DNA of 64,000 nucleotides, from positions 3,612,001-3,676,000 of the forward strand of contig NZ_LT907844.1 in the NCBI RefSeq assembly GCF_900215505.1. The letters are read 5' to 3'. The notes beneath the pieces are model-generated. The model searched no databases. It had not been told where the DNA came from and saw only the letters and a list, made by a program, of their open reading frames with translations. This DNA is from Cohaesibacter sp. ES.047 (GTDB lineage: Bacteria > Pseudomonadota > Alphaproteobacteria > Rhizobiales > Cohaesibacteraceae). Both the position numbers and the translations under genes were made by a program. Numbering within the stretch: the first letter of the stretch is position 1; every line of letters starts with the position of its first letter. Shown piece by piece: positions 28,537 to 37,774 of this stretch.

Positions 28537-29292
28537 ATGAGCGTGTCGGACGATAGCATGAAAGAAACCGAGGGCGGTCTTGGTGATACCATCAAGGTGA
28601 TTGCCCAGGCCCTGGTGTTGGCTCTGGTGGTACGGACCCTTCTGTTCCAGCCCTTTTCGATCCCTTCGGGCTCGATGAAGTCGACTTTGCTGGTCGGGGA
28701 TTATCTCTTTGTCTCGAAATACAGCTACGGTTACTCGCGCTACTCAATCCCCTTCGGTCCTCCGCTGTTCTCTGGTCGCCTGTTCGGCAGCCAGCCGGAG
28801 CGCGGCGACGTTGTGGTCTTCAAGCTGCCGCGTGACAATGCCACCGATTATATCAAACGCGTGATCGGACTTCCCGGTGACAAGATTCAGATGATCGGCG
28901 GTCAGCTTTATATCAATGGCAAGGGTGTCGAGCGCACCAAAATCGAAGATTTCATCGACGAGGACGAACAGGGCAACAAGGTTCGCGTGACGCGCTATGA
29001 GGAAACCCTTCCAAATGGCGTCAGCTATGACACGCTCGATCTTCGCGAGAACAACTATCTTGATGACACCCCTGTCTACGAAGTGCCCGAAGGGCACTAT
29101 TTCATGATGGGCGACAACCGGGACAATTCCTCTGACAGTCGCGTTCTCAGCGGCGTCGGCTATGTGCCGTTCGAGAATCTGATCGGTAAGGCTCAGGTGA
29201 TCTTCTTCTCCATCGGAGAGGGCAAGGCTCCATGGCAGATCTGGACGTGGCCGAGTGCTGCTCGTTGGGATCGTTGGTTCACCGGTCTTTGA
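28537..29292 (+). CDS. lepB: Signal peptidase I
   Basis: A 251-residue inner-membrane serine protease that removes Sec and Tat signal peptides. One membrane segment is at residues 19-37. The catalytic Ser is S46 in SIPSGSM, the general-base Lys is K107 in DYIKRVIGLPGD, and GDNRDNSSDSR is box E. A GTG at 28525 is also in frame; I prefer the ATG at 28537. The order lepB-rnc-era is the usual operon. Confidence 0.97.
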   Translation: MSVSDDSMKETEGGLGDTIKVIAQALVLALVVRTLLFQPFSIPSGSMKSTLLVGDYLFVSKYSYGYSRYSIPFGPPLFSGRLFGSQPERGDVVVFKLPRDNATDYIKRVIGLPGDKIQMIGGQLYINGKGVERTKIEDFIDEDEQGNKVRVTRYEETLPNGVSYDTLDLRENNYLDDTPVYEVPEGHYFMMGDNRDNSSDSRVLSGVGYVPFENLIGKAQVIFFSIGEGKAPWQIWTWPSAARWDRWFTGL

Positions 29293-29534
29293 GAACAGCA
29301 CAAGCGGGTTTCATCGCCAGAGCCTGTCAGTCGTCCGGTTTTGATTGACGACGCATCAAAAGCTGATAGACAAGTGCGACCACTGGTCGAGATATGCCGC
29401 GTGAGGATGGATCCCTCTCGCGGCATTGTCGGTTTTCCGCCTGAATTGTGATATAGACGGAAACGACTCCATTGCACTCATACGATCGCTGGCTGTGGGC
29501 TGCCAGTAGAAGAGAATACGAAGAAAGGGTAAGG

Positions 29535-30242
29535 ATGAAACGGCTAGACGTAGGCAAGCTGCAAGATCATCTTGGCTACAAGTTCAAGGATGTGGGCCAG
29601 CTTGAAAGAGCGCTTTGCCATACAAGCACGGTTGCATCACCAAAAATGCAGGTTGAGCAGACCTATCAGCGGCACGAATTCCTCGGAGACCGTGTGCTGG
29701 CTGTTGTGGTTGCCGATATGTTGCTCAAGGCCTTCCCCAAGGCTGATGAAGGAGAACTTGCACGTCGTTTCAACGGGCTGGTGCGCAATGAAACATGCGC
29801 TGATGTTGCTCGGGAAATCGGCGTCGGGCCCTTTATCCGTCTCGGCGAAGGCGAGGCACAGGCCGGTGGTCGCAAAAAAGAAGCCATCCTGGGCGATGTC
29901 TGCGAAGCCATCATAGGTGCGGTCTATATAGATGGTGGCCTCGATGAAGCCAGCAAGATTGTGACCCGATATTGGGAAAAGCGGATGCTGGATTGGTCCG
30001 GACCGTTGCGCGATCCCAAAACCACCTTGCAGGAATGGGTTCAGGGCAACAAGTTGCCGCCACCCGTTTACAGCCTCATGGAACGAACCGGCCCAGATCA
30101 TGCGCCAGAATTCACCCTCAAGGTCAAGGTACCATCCCTTGAACCGGCCGTGGGCAAGGGCTCGTCAAAGCGGATCGCAGAACAGGAAGCGGCCCGCTCG
30201 ATGCTCATCAGAGAAGGACAGTGGAACGACGATCAAGCCTGA
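29535..30242 (+). CDS. rnc: Ribonuclease III
   Basis: A 235-residue double-strand-specific endoribonuclease. The nuclease signature HEFLGDRVLA is at about residue 45, the second acidic cluster is GDVCEAIIGAVYID, and a double-strand RNA-binding domain with GKGSSKRIAEQEAARSML forms the C-terminus. The ATG at 29535 has AAAGGG upstream; the earlier ATG at 29472 would add 21 residues unlike the family. era follows 33 nt later. Confidence 0.96.
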   Translation: MKRLDVGKLQDHLGYKFKDVGQLERALCHTSTVASPKMQVEQTYQRHEFLGDRVLAVVVADMLLKAFPKADEGELARRFNGLVRNETCADVAREIGVGPFIRLGEGEAQAGGRKKEAILGDVCEAIIGAVYIDGGLDEASKIVTRYWEKRMLDWSGPLRDPKTTLQEWVQGNKLPPPVYSLMERTGPDHAPEFTLKVKVPSLEPAVGKGSSKRIAEQEAARSMLIREGQWNDDQA

Positions 30243-30275
30243 TCCCGTTCCGATTACCTACCGCTTAGGACACAT

Positions 30276-31208
30276 ATGACAGATACATCCTCTCAAGACA
30301 CACAGACACCCGATATGAAGACCCGTTGCGGCTATGTCGCCCTCATCGGCGCACCCAACGCGGGTAAGTCAACGCTGGTTAACAAGCTCGTTGGCTCCAA
30401 GGTGTCGATTGTGACGCACAAGGTGCAAACCACCCGATCCCTCATCCGCGGCATTGCGCTCAAGGATGATCGGCAGATGATCTTCGTCGACACGCCCGGC
30501 ATCTTCGCACCCAAGCGTCGCTTGGAAACCGCCATGGTGAACACCGCCTGGGGTGGGGCCAAGGATGCTGACTGCATCGGCCTGATTGTTGATGCCCGCA
30601 AGGGCATAAACGAGCAGATCGAGAATATTCTCGAGCGCCTCGCAGACATCAAACTGCCAAAGGTCCTGATCCTCAACAAGATCGACCTGGTGAAGCGCGA
30701 CAGCCTTCTGGCGTTGGCCTCAAGGTTGAATGAACAGGTCGAGTTTGAAGCAACTTTCATGGTGTCCGCTCTCAATGGCGATCACACCGATGATCTGCTC
30801 GACTATTTCGCCGACAAGATGCCCATTGGACCGTGGCTCTATCCCGAAGACATGATTTCAGATCTGCCCATGCGTCAGTTGGCCTCTGAAATCACCCGCG
30901 AAAAGGTCTTCATGCGCCTGCATCAGGAGCTGCCCTACGCCTCGACCGTTGAAACAGAGACGTGGGAGCAAAAAAAAGATGGCTCGGTCAAGATCGAACA
31001 GGTGATCTATGTCGAGCGCGACAATCAGAAGATGATTGTGCTGGGCAAGGGCGGCAAGTCGATCAAGGCCATTTCTACGGCCGCGCGCGAAGAGTTGTGC
31101 GAGCTTCTGGAGACCAAGGTCCATCTGTTCCTCTTCGTCAAGGTTCGTGAGCGCTGGGTCGATGATCCGGAACGCTACCGCGAAATGGGACTGGATTTCC
31201 CGCTTTAA
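30276..31208 (+). CDS. era: GTPase Era
   Basis: A 310-residue GTPase that binds the 3' end of 16S rRNA in small-subunit assembly. G1 is GAPNAGKST (residues 26-34), G3 is DTPGIF, G4 is NKID, and the C-terminal KH domain carries GKGGKSIKAIS. It belongs to the lepB-rnc-era-recO cluster. Confidence 0.97.
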   Translation: MTDTSSQDTQTPDMKTRCGYVALIGAPNAGKSTLVNKLVGSKVSIVTHKVQTTRSLIRGIALKDDRQMIFVDTPGIFAPKRRLETAMVNTAWGGAKDADCIGLIVDARKGINEQIENILERLADIKLPKVLILNKIDLVKRDSLLALASRLNEQVEFEATFMVSALNGDHTDDLLDYFADKMPIGPWLYPEDMISDLPMRQLASEITREKVFMRLHQELPYASTVETETWEQKKDGSVKIEQVIYVERDNQKMIVLGKGGKSIKAISTAAREELCELLETKVHLFLFVKVRERWVDDPERYREMGLDFPL

Positions 31209-31343
31209 TCTGGCCCACAATCAGGCAATAAAGGGTGAGGCTGACCATAAATATGCCTCACCCAGAGCCTCTGCCGCACGCCATATGTGCGTGACCTGTT
31301 TCGCGGCTTTTCTTTCCCCTTAAATCAGTTCAATCTCTGAGCC

Positions 31344-32084
31344 ATGGAATGGACAGACGACGCAATCATTCTGGGCACCAAGCGTCACGGCGAAACCTCG
31401 GTTTTGCTGGAGGTGATGACGCGCAGTCACGGCCGTCATATGGGGCTGGTGCGGGGAGGGCGCTCGAAGCGACTTCAGCCGGTTCTTCAGCCTGGCAATG
31501 GTCTTCGTGTTACGTGGCGCGCACGCCTTGAGAATCATATCGGCCAATTCACGGCAGAACTTGACACCTCACGAGCAGCGGCCCTGATGGCCAAACCGCT
31601 CGGGACATACGGCATGCAATTCCTTGCGGAACTCACGCGCCTGCTGCCTGAACGAGACCCGCACCCCTATCTCTTTAATGCTCTTAGCGTGATCGTTGAT
31701 GAACTCAAAGAAGGCGATATCGCCGGCGAGCTCTTGGTGCGCTACGAACTTGCGCTGCTCACCGAACTCGGGTTTGGCTTGTCGCTGGATCGCTGCGCTG
31801 CCACGGGACAAACCGGGGATCTCATCTATGTTTCGCCAAAGTCGGGCAGGGCGGTTTCCGCTGAGGCAGGGCGGCCCTATCAGGACCGGATGCTGCCGCT
31901 CCCGGCATTTCTCAAAGGGCAAGCTTTGGGCAACCGGCTGACCTTTGCCGAACTGTCGGACGGTTTCCGCCTCAGTGCCTATTTCCTTGACAAGCATCTC
32001 TATCAGCCGAACGGGGCGACATCGCCTTCGATCCGGGCCAGCTTCATTGATGCCATCCGCCGGGATCTTGACCTCTCAGAGTGA
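31344..32084 (+). CDS. recO: DNA repair protein RecO
   Basis: A 246-residue protein that loads RecA through RecFOR. It starts MEWTDDAIILGTKRHGETSVLLEV (in parts), the OB fold typical of RecO, and has the alphaproteobacterial LGFGLSLDRCAATGQT and YVSPKSGRAVS region near the reduced zinc-finger site, which retains only one of the usual cysteines. It lies 135 nt after era. Its TGA overlaps a GTG that could start the next frame. Confidence 0.94.
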   Translation: MEWTDDAIILGTKRHGETSVLLEVMTRSHGRHMGLVRGGRSKRLQPVLQPGNGLRVTWRARLENHIGQFTAELDTSRAAALMAKPLGTYGMQFLAELTRLLPERDPHPYLFNALSVIVDELKEGDIAGELLVRYELALLTELGFGLSLDRCAATGQTGDLIYVSPKSGRAVSAEAGRPYQDRMLPLPAFLKGQALGNRLTFAELSDGFRLSAYFLDKHLYQPNGATSPSIRASFIDAIRRDLDLSE

Positions 32085-32203
32085 CCACATCTGATGGGGT
32101 GGCCGAAACCCTCTCAGAACGCACATATCGCATCTTGCCTGTTACGCCAAAATACTTAGGATGGTGGGCGTCCAAATTCGGGGTGTATGCTTTGTTCAAA
32201 TAT

Positions 32204-33316
32204 ATGAAATCACGAAAATTATTCTTATCACTGTTTGTTGTGACCGCTACTGGTTTTTCTGTCTCCGAGGCGTCAGCGAACTCCAATTATGCAGACATCG
32301 CCAAAGCGACCTGCTCTGGCAAGCTCAGTGGTCTGAAAGAAATCCGGGAAGGGGCCTATGAGAGGAAATCGCCCAGCGCGATGCTCTGGCTTCGCTGGCT
32401 TTACATGAACAAGAAATGTGAAAGCACCTACACCGGCTCAAAGTCAAAGGCAAAAGAGCTGCTGTTGATGGCGGCTGATGCGGGAGATGCAGGCGCGGCA
32501 CGAACCGTGGGACGGAATATGATCAGGGGCACCGGCGGATTTGATGCCAACATCAAACAGGGCAAGGAGTATCTCTTCGACTCAGCAGATGCAGGCGAAA
32601 TCAATGCGGCTATCGATCTGGCTGAGGAATTTGCGTCCGGTGAATATCTCAAGCAGAATTTTAAGACCGCCCAAAATCTCGTTGACTGGGCAAAGCGTCG
32701 TGACCACTCAAACAATTTCCGCATCAGAGCGCTTGAGATGAAACTCAGCTTTCAGAGGTCAAAAGCAAACCCAAACAAGAACAAACCCAAGGTCGCCAAA
32801 TCCAAGTCCGCCAAGACCCAATCTGCCAAACCTCAAAAGGCGAAAGCCAAGGCCGCTGACCAAGGGACCAAGGGAGAGCTTGTCTATTCCGGCATGCCTT
32901 TGCAGCTGGAATGCTGGCGCTATGTTGACCTCAAGTCGGCGATCACGGACAATCTGATGAAGGCGACGCGCCAAAACGAGCAGCGCACTGCAAAGCGCGA
33001 TGCAGTCAAAGAGGGCAATGGCCTGCTCAAGGTACATAATTTCTACTATTTCGATGTTGTGACGCAAGATATGCTTGATCACAGCAAGCACAAAAAGAAT
33101 GTTGGCGTGGCGGAGAAAATCAGTTTCTACAGCTCAAGAAAACCACCGAAATGCACCGCTACATCCACGATCTATGCAACGCGCAACGACATGCTTGGAA
33201 CAATAAAGAAGCATTATGTGCGCGTCTGGCCTGCAAATGAGTTGAACTGGCGTCTGGTATCTGTTCCGTCGGGCACACTGTCGAAGCTGGCGAATTTGGG
33301 AATAGTCGTTCGCTAA
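32204..33316 (+). CDS. Secreted Sel1-repeat-like protein of unknown function
   Basis: The frame is open from a GTG at 32081 that overlaps the recO stop, but a Sec signal peptide (KSRKLFLSLFVVTATGFSV then SEASA) begins only at the ATG at 32204, so I use that (370 residues); no clear RBS is seen at either. After the signal come two or three Sel1-like helical repeats (AKELLLMAADAGDAGAARTV, GKEYLFDSADAGEINAAIDL). A Lys/Ala/Gln-rich linker, about residues 185-225, is followed by a C-terminal domain with three Cys and no match I recognise. Possibly a periplasmic scaffold. It interrupts the recO-parC order. Confidence 0.8.
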   Translation: MKSRKLFLSLFVVTATGFSVSEASANSNYADIAKATCSGKLSGLKEIREGAYERKSPSAMLWLRWLYMNKKCESTYTGSKSKAKELLLMAADAGDAGAARTVGRNMIRGTGGFDANIKQGKEYLFDSADAGEINAAIDLAEEFASGEYLKQNFKTAQNLVDWAKRRDHSNNFRIRALEMKLSFQRSKANPNKNKPKVAKSKSAKTQSAKPQKAKAKAADQGTKGELVYSGMPLQLECWRYVDLKSAITDNLMKATRQNEQRTAKRDAVKEGNGLLKVHNFYYFDVVTQDMLDHSKHKKNVGVAEKISFYSSRKPPKCTATSTIYATRNDMLGTIKKHYVRVWPANELNWRLVSVPSGTLSKLANLGIVVR

Positions 33317-33540
33317 GGCAACGCTTGATGTCATGGTGACTCGGAAATGGAAACGCTCGGGCTTTCAAGCATCAGGCGTTTTTCCGTGGCCCCAACGCCG
33401 CGGCAAGAAGTGGAACCACCGCAAGCAAAGCGATTGTTTGAGACTGCGTCGATCCTTTGGGGTAACTCGGGGTGAAACGAAGTCTTGCAATTGCACGAAT
33501 CGGCCAATTTCGCTAATCAGAGGCCCACAGGAGACCGAAA

Positions 33541-35781
33541 TTGGGAAACGATATCGTAAAGTCTGGGACACTCGAGAGCATCAACCTGCGCGAAGCGCTG
33601 GAAGAGCGCTATCTCGCCTATGCCCTGTCCACCATCACGCAGCGTGCCCTGCCGGATGTTCGCGACGGCATGAAGCCGGTACATCGACGCATCCTGTTTG
33701 CCATGCGGCAGCTCAAGATGGACCCAAACGGCGGCTTCAAGAAATCCGCACGTGTTGTCGGTGATGTGATCGGTAAATACCATCCGCACGGTGATACCGC
33801 CGTTTATGATGCCATGGTGCGCCTTGCGCAGAATTTCGCCTCGCGCTACCCCATGGTTGATGGTCAGGGCAACTTTGGTAACATCGATGGTGATAGCGCC
33901 GCCGCGATGCGTTACACCGAAGCCCGCATGACCGAAGTCGGCCGCCTTATGATGGAAGGCATCGATGAGGACGCTGTTGATTTTCGTGAGACCTATGATG
34001 GCGAAGACAGCGAGCCCATCGTCCTTCCGTCCAGTTTCCCCAATCTGTTGGCCAATGGTTCAAGTGGGATTGCTGTCGGCATGGCCACATCGATTCCGCC
34101 GCACAATGTGTCCGAGCTGTGCGAAGCCTCGCTGCATCTGATCAAATATCCCAACTGTTCCGATGAAAAGCTGCTCGAACTGGTCCCCGGACCGGATTTC
34201 CCGACCGGCGGCATTCTGGTGGAAGGCAGAGAGCAAATTCTCGATGCCTATCGGACAGGCAAAGGCGGGTTCCGGGTTCGCGCCAAATGGCACAAGGAAG
34301 AGATGGCTCGTGGCGCCTATCAGATTGTCGTCACCGAAATTCCCTATCAGGTTCAGAAATCGCGCCTTATCGAGCGGATCGCCGATCTGATCCAGAACCG
34401 CAAGTTACCGCTTCTGGTGGACGTGAGGGACGAATCCGCTGAAGACATTCGCGTGGTGCTGGAGCCAAAGAACCGCACGGTCGATGCGGATCTTCTGATG
34501 GAAGCCCTGTTCAAACTCACTGACCTTGAGAGCCGCATACCGCTCAATATGAACGTGCTGACGGATGCTGGCGTGCCTAAGGTTCTGGGGATACGCTCGG
34601 TTCTTCAGCACTGGCTTGATCATCGCCGTGATGTCTTGCAGCGTCGGTCGCGGCATCGCCTTGCCAAGATCGAGCATCGCCTTGAAGTCCTCGATGGCTA
34701 TCTGATTGCCTATCTCAATCTTGATGAGGTGATCCGTATCATCCGCTTCGAGGACGAGCCAAGAAACGAATTGATGAAGGCCTTTAATCTCACCGAGGTA
34801 CAGGCCGACGCGATCCTCAACATGCGTTTGCGGTCCTTGCGCAAACTCGAAGAAATGGAAATCCGCACTGAGCATGATAATCTCAGCAAGGAGCGGGACC
34901 AGATCATCGAACTGCTGGGATCGGAAGACCTGCAATGGAAGAAAATTTCCAAGCAGATTCGTGAGATCTACAAGACCTTTGGCCCGGAAACGGACCTTGG
35001 CGCTCGTCGCACCGGGTTCGGCGAAGCTTCCGAACGTGACATCGAAGACATCAATATGGCACTCGTCGAGCGCGAGCCCGTGACGCTCGTGCTGTCGGAA
35101 AAAGGCTGGATCCGTGCATTACGGGGACATATAACCGACTTCTCGACCCTCAACTTCAAGGACGGGGACAAGCTCAAATTTGCCTTCCACGCAGAGACGA
35201 CCGACAAGCTTTTGCTCATGGCCACATGCGGGCGCTTCTATACGCTCCAGGCCGACAAGCTGCCCGGTGGGCGCGGCCATGGCGAGCCGATCCGCGTGAT
35301 GATCGAGATGGAGCCCGGCATCGATGTGGTCGACATGTTCGTGCACAAACCCGGACGCAAGCTTTTGCTGGCCTCAACGGATGGGCGCGGTTTCATCGTC
35401 AACGAAGACAATCTCATCGCCAACACCCGCAAGGGCAAGCAGGTGCTCAATGTGTCGGCTCCCAATGAGGCCAAGATCTGTGTTGAGGCCAATGGGGACC
35501 GGATTGCGGTGATCGGCCAGAACCGCAAGCTTCTTGTGTTCGAAGCAGAACAACTGCCGGAGATGAACCGCGGCAGGGGCGTGATGCTTCAGCGCTACAA
35601 GGACGGCGGCATATCCGATGCCAAGGTGTTCAAGGCAGAGGACGGACTAAGCTGGCATGATAGCTCGGGCCGCACCTTTACGAGATCACTGGATGAGATG
35701 ACAGAATGGCTCGGCGAGCGGGCTCAGGCCGGACGCATGCCGCCCAACGGCTTCCCGCGCAGCAACAAGTTCGAAAACTAA
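33541..35781 (+). CDS. parC: DNA topoisomerase IV subunit A
   Basis: A 746-residue type II topoisomerase subunit that decatenates chromosomes. The start is TTG with AGGAG just upstream. The catalytic Tyr is Y125 in [10 protein letters not shown], the quinolone region reads [14 protein letters not shown], and the [11 protein letters not shown]-like start is [12 protein letters not shown]. The C-terminal beta-pinwheel is short, as in ParC and unlike GyrA, and the GyrA box is absent. The partner parE is not in the window. Confidence 0.95.
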   Translation: MGNDIVKSGTLESINLREALEERYLAYALSTITQRALPDVRDGMKPVHRRILFAMRQLKMDPNGGFKKSARVVGDVIGKYHPHGDTAVYDAMVRLAQNFASRYPMVDGQGNFGNIDGDSAAAMRYTEARMTEVGRLMMEGIDEDAVDFRETYDGEDSEPIVLPSSFPNLLANGSSGIAVGMATSIPPHNVSELCEASLHLIKYPNCSDEKLLELVPGPDFPTGGILVEGREQILDAYRTGKGGFRVRAKWHKEEMARGAYQIVVTEIPYQVQKSRLIERIADLIQNRKLPLLVDVRDESAEDIRVVLEPKNRTVDADLLMEALFKLTDLESRIPLNMNVLTDAGVPKVLGIRSVLQHWLDHRRDVLQRRSRHRLAKIEHRLEVLDGYLIAYLNLDEVIRIIRFEDEPRNELMKAFNLTEVQADAILNMRLRSLRKLEEMEIRTEHDNLSKERDQIIELLGSEDLQWKKISKQIREIYKTFGPETDLGARRTGFGEASERDIEDINMALVEREPVTLVLSEKGWIRALRGHITDFSTLNFKDGDKLKFAFHAETTDKLLLMATCGRFYTLQADKLPGGRGHGEPIRVMIEMEPGIDVVDMFVHKPGRKLLLASTDGRGFIVNEDNLIANTRKGKQVLNVSAPNEAKICVEANGDRIAVIGQNRKLLVFEAEQLPEMNRGRGVMLQRYKDGGISDAKVFKAEDGLSWHDSSGRTFTRSLDEMTEWLGERAQAGRMPPNGFPRSNKFEN

Positions 35782-35787
35782 GCCGTC

Positions 35788-36816
35788 TCAGCGTTTCGGG
35801 ATATAGAGCGTTGTGAGGATCGGCCAATGGTCACCCAAGAGCGCCGATGCCCTGACAACGGGACCTGACGATAGGGTTGGGCCCGTGAGGACGTGATCAA
35901 GGCTCAGGAACGCCGGGGGTGACAGCCCCTTGATCTTGGAGAAGGGGGCCGGGAAAGTTGGCAAAAACTGGCTCCGGCGCGAAAAGCCGAGCTGATCGGC
36001 AAATCCGTCAACCGCAAAGGACCATCCGGTGGCATTGAAGTCACCGGCGACAATCTGGTTGGGGTTGTTGGCGGCGTCAACTGCGATGATCTCAGCCGCA
36101 CGCTTGAACTGTGTCTGCTTTGCTGACAGCGGCAGCGGCCAGCCAAAATGAACATTGTAGAGTCTTAGCGGCGCTCGCCCCGGCGCATTGATGGTTGCCG
36201 CGAGCATCTTGCCGTGAATGGGATTGCGTCCAGGTCCATCATTGAGATCAAAATGCTTGATGTCTGTGAGCGGATATTTCGACAGGATGCCGAGCGTGCA
36301 GGTTTTCCAATCGTCACACTTTGCCTGATGCGGATAGGCCTTATTCAGAGCCTGCTGCCTGCGGAACCGCTTGGGCGGAAACTCCTGCAAATTCACCACT
36401 TCAGGATTGTGCGCAAGGATTGATCGCGCAAGTCCGTTTCCATCCCATGTGCCCAGATAGATGTTAAAACTCATGAGTTTGAGAGGGGCGCGATTTTGCT
36501 CAATGAGCATCGATGGGTCAGCTTCTGCAGAAAGGACGCGGCGGACGGCGTCCGGGCCAAGGAGCAGTGTTGAGCAGATGAGGGGAACAAGGAGCAAAAG
36601 CTGGACAGGGCGACGAAAGGCCGACTTTTGAAAAGGCCAGATCAGACTGGCGGCAAGTCCGGCGATGGTGGCAATAAAAATCAGCAGCTGGAAGTGATTG
36701 ACCAGATCAAAGATGGCGAAGACACCGCCCAAGAGACCGGAGACCGCCAGCAACGCAGCCACAATGGCTCCGACCAAAATGGCAAGGTCGAGGAACGCAC
36801 GCACTCTTGATATCAT
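35788..36816 (-). CDS. Membrane-anchored endonuclease/exonuclease/phosphatase family protein
   Basis: A 342-residue protein. The first 90 residues form two or three transmembrane helices (LAILVGAIVAALLAVSGLLG, LLIFIATIAGLAASLIW). The rest is an EEP domain: KLMSFNIYLGTW with the metal-site Asn, VNLQEFPP with the Glu, YNVHFGWP, VAGDFNATG, and LDHVLTG with GDHWP for the final Asp-His. The active domain probably faces the periplasm. The substrate could be DNA, a phospholipid or another phosphodiester. It is convergent with parC, with only 6 nt between them. Confidence 0.88.
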   Translation of the reverse strand: MISRVRAFLDLAILVGAIVAALLAVSGLLGGVFAIFDLVNHFQLLIFIATIAGLAASLIWPFQKSAFRRPVQLLLLVPLICSTLLLGPDAVRRVLSAEADPSMLIEQNRAPLKLMSFNIYLGTWDGNGLARSILAHNPEVVNLQEFPPKRFRRQQALNKAYPHQAKCDDWKTCTLGILSKYPLTDIKHFDLNDGPGRNPIHGKMLAATINAPGRAPLRLYNVHFGWPLPLSAKQTQFKRAAEIIAVDAANNPNQIVAGDFNATGWSFAVDGFADQLGFSRRSQFLPTFPAPFSKIKGLSPPAFLSLDHVLTGPTLSSGPVVRASALLGDHWPILTTLYIPKR

Positions 36817-36939
36817 GTTGCTATTGGAGCCTCACGTTGCGGGTCGTTTGAAAGGCGTCTGGATCGTGCAGCTTTGTGGCAATGGTGTGACCAGTCAACC
36901 GTGGTCCACCTCGCAGCGCCGAATTTGTCACAAAAGTGC

Positions 36940-37686
36940 CTATTCAAGAAGTTCCCAGCCCTGATTGCCGAGAAATTCCAGCGGCTTAAAACGCGACTTG
37001 TAGGCCATCTTGTCAGAATTCTTGACCCAATAGCCCAGATAGACGTGGTCGAGGCCTTCCTGCTGGGCGCGGCGTATATGGTCAAGAATGATGAAGGTGC
37101 CAAGGCTTCTTTTTTCCATGTCCGGACGGAAGAAGCTGTAGACCATAGAGGTGCCACCTTCGATGCGGTCGGTGAGCGCGACCCCCACGAGGTCCCCCGT
37201 CGAGCGTCCCGTTATGCCACTGTCCGGATCACGCAGGCGATATTCGATCACCATGGTATCAATATGGGTTTCCTCGATCATTTCGGCATAATCGCCGTGC
37301 GACATCCCAACCATTCCACCGTCTTCATGGCGCGAATTCAAATAGCGCGAAAACAACTCATATTGTTCACTGGTTGCCACGGGCGGGCCAACTCGGGCGA
37401 TCAGATCCCTGTTGCGCTTGAGGACACGGGTCTGGTTGCGTGTGGGAGAAAAGAGCGGCGCCAACACCCTGACTGATAGGCAGGCCCGGCAGCGCTCGCA
37501 GGCCGGGCGATAGGCAATGGTCTGACTGCGGCGAAAGCCACCAAGGGACAGGATGTTGTTCAGCCGAGCAGCTTCCTCGCCCACCAGATAGGTAAAGACC
37601 TTTCTCTCCATTTCCCCTTCAAGATAGGGACATGTCTGCGGGGCGGTCAGATAGAATTGAGGATGCTCTAGAAGGTGGCTCGTCAT
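36940..37686 (-). CDS. bpt: Aspartate/glutamate leucyltransferase (Bpt)
   Basis: A 248-residue aminoacyl-tRNA-protein transferase that adds leucine to N-terminal Asp or Glu, marking proteins for ClpS/ClpAP. It shows the ATE-type layout: [15 protein letters not shown] with the first Cys, [15 protein letters not shown] (cysteine cluster near residue 70), and the C-terminal [20 protein letters not shown]. The ATG at 37686 fits the family start [17 protein letters not shown]; the earlier in-frame ATG would add five residues. Length matches Bpt rather than eukaryotic ATE1. Confidence 0.93.
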   Translation of the reverse strand: MTSHLLEHPQFYLTAPQTCPYLEGEMERKVFTYLVGEEAARLNNILSLGGFRRSQTIAYRPACERCRACLSVRVLAPLFSPTRNQTRVLKRNRDLIARVGPPVATSEQYELFSRYLNSRHEDGGMVGMSHGDYAEMIEETHIDTMVIEYRLRDPDSGITGRSTGDLVGVALTDRIEGGTSMVYSFFRPDMEKRSLGTFIILDHIRRAQQEGLDHVYLGYWVKNSDKMAYKSRFKPLEFLGNQGWELLE

Positions 37687-37774
37687 ATATCCCGGACTCA
37701 ATTATTGCAGTCTTATGAAAACACGTTTCACAGGAATTGAAAAGAGTCGTTTGAGGGCTGATCTCTCATGACCG

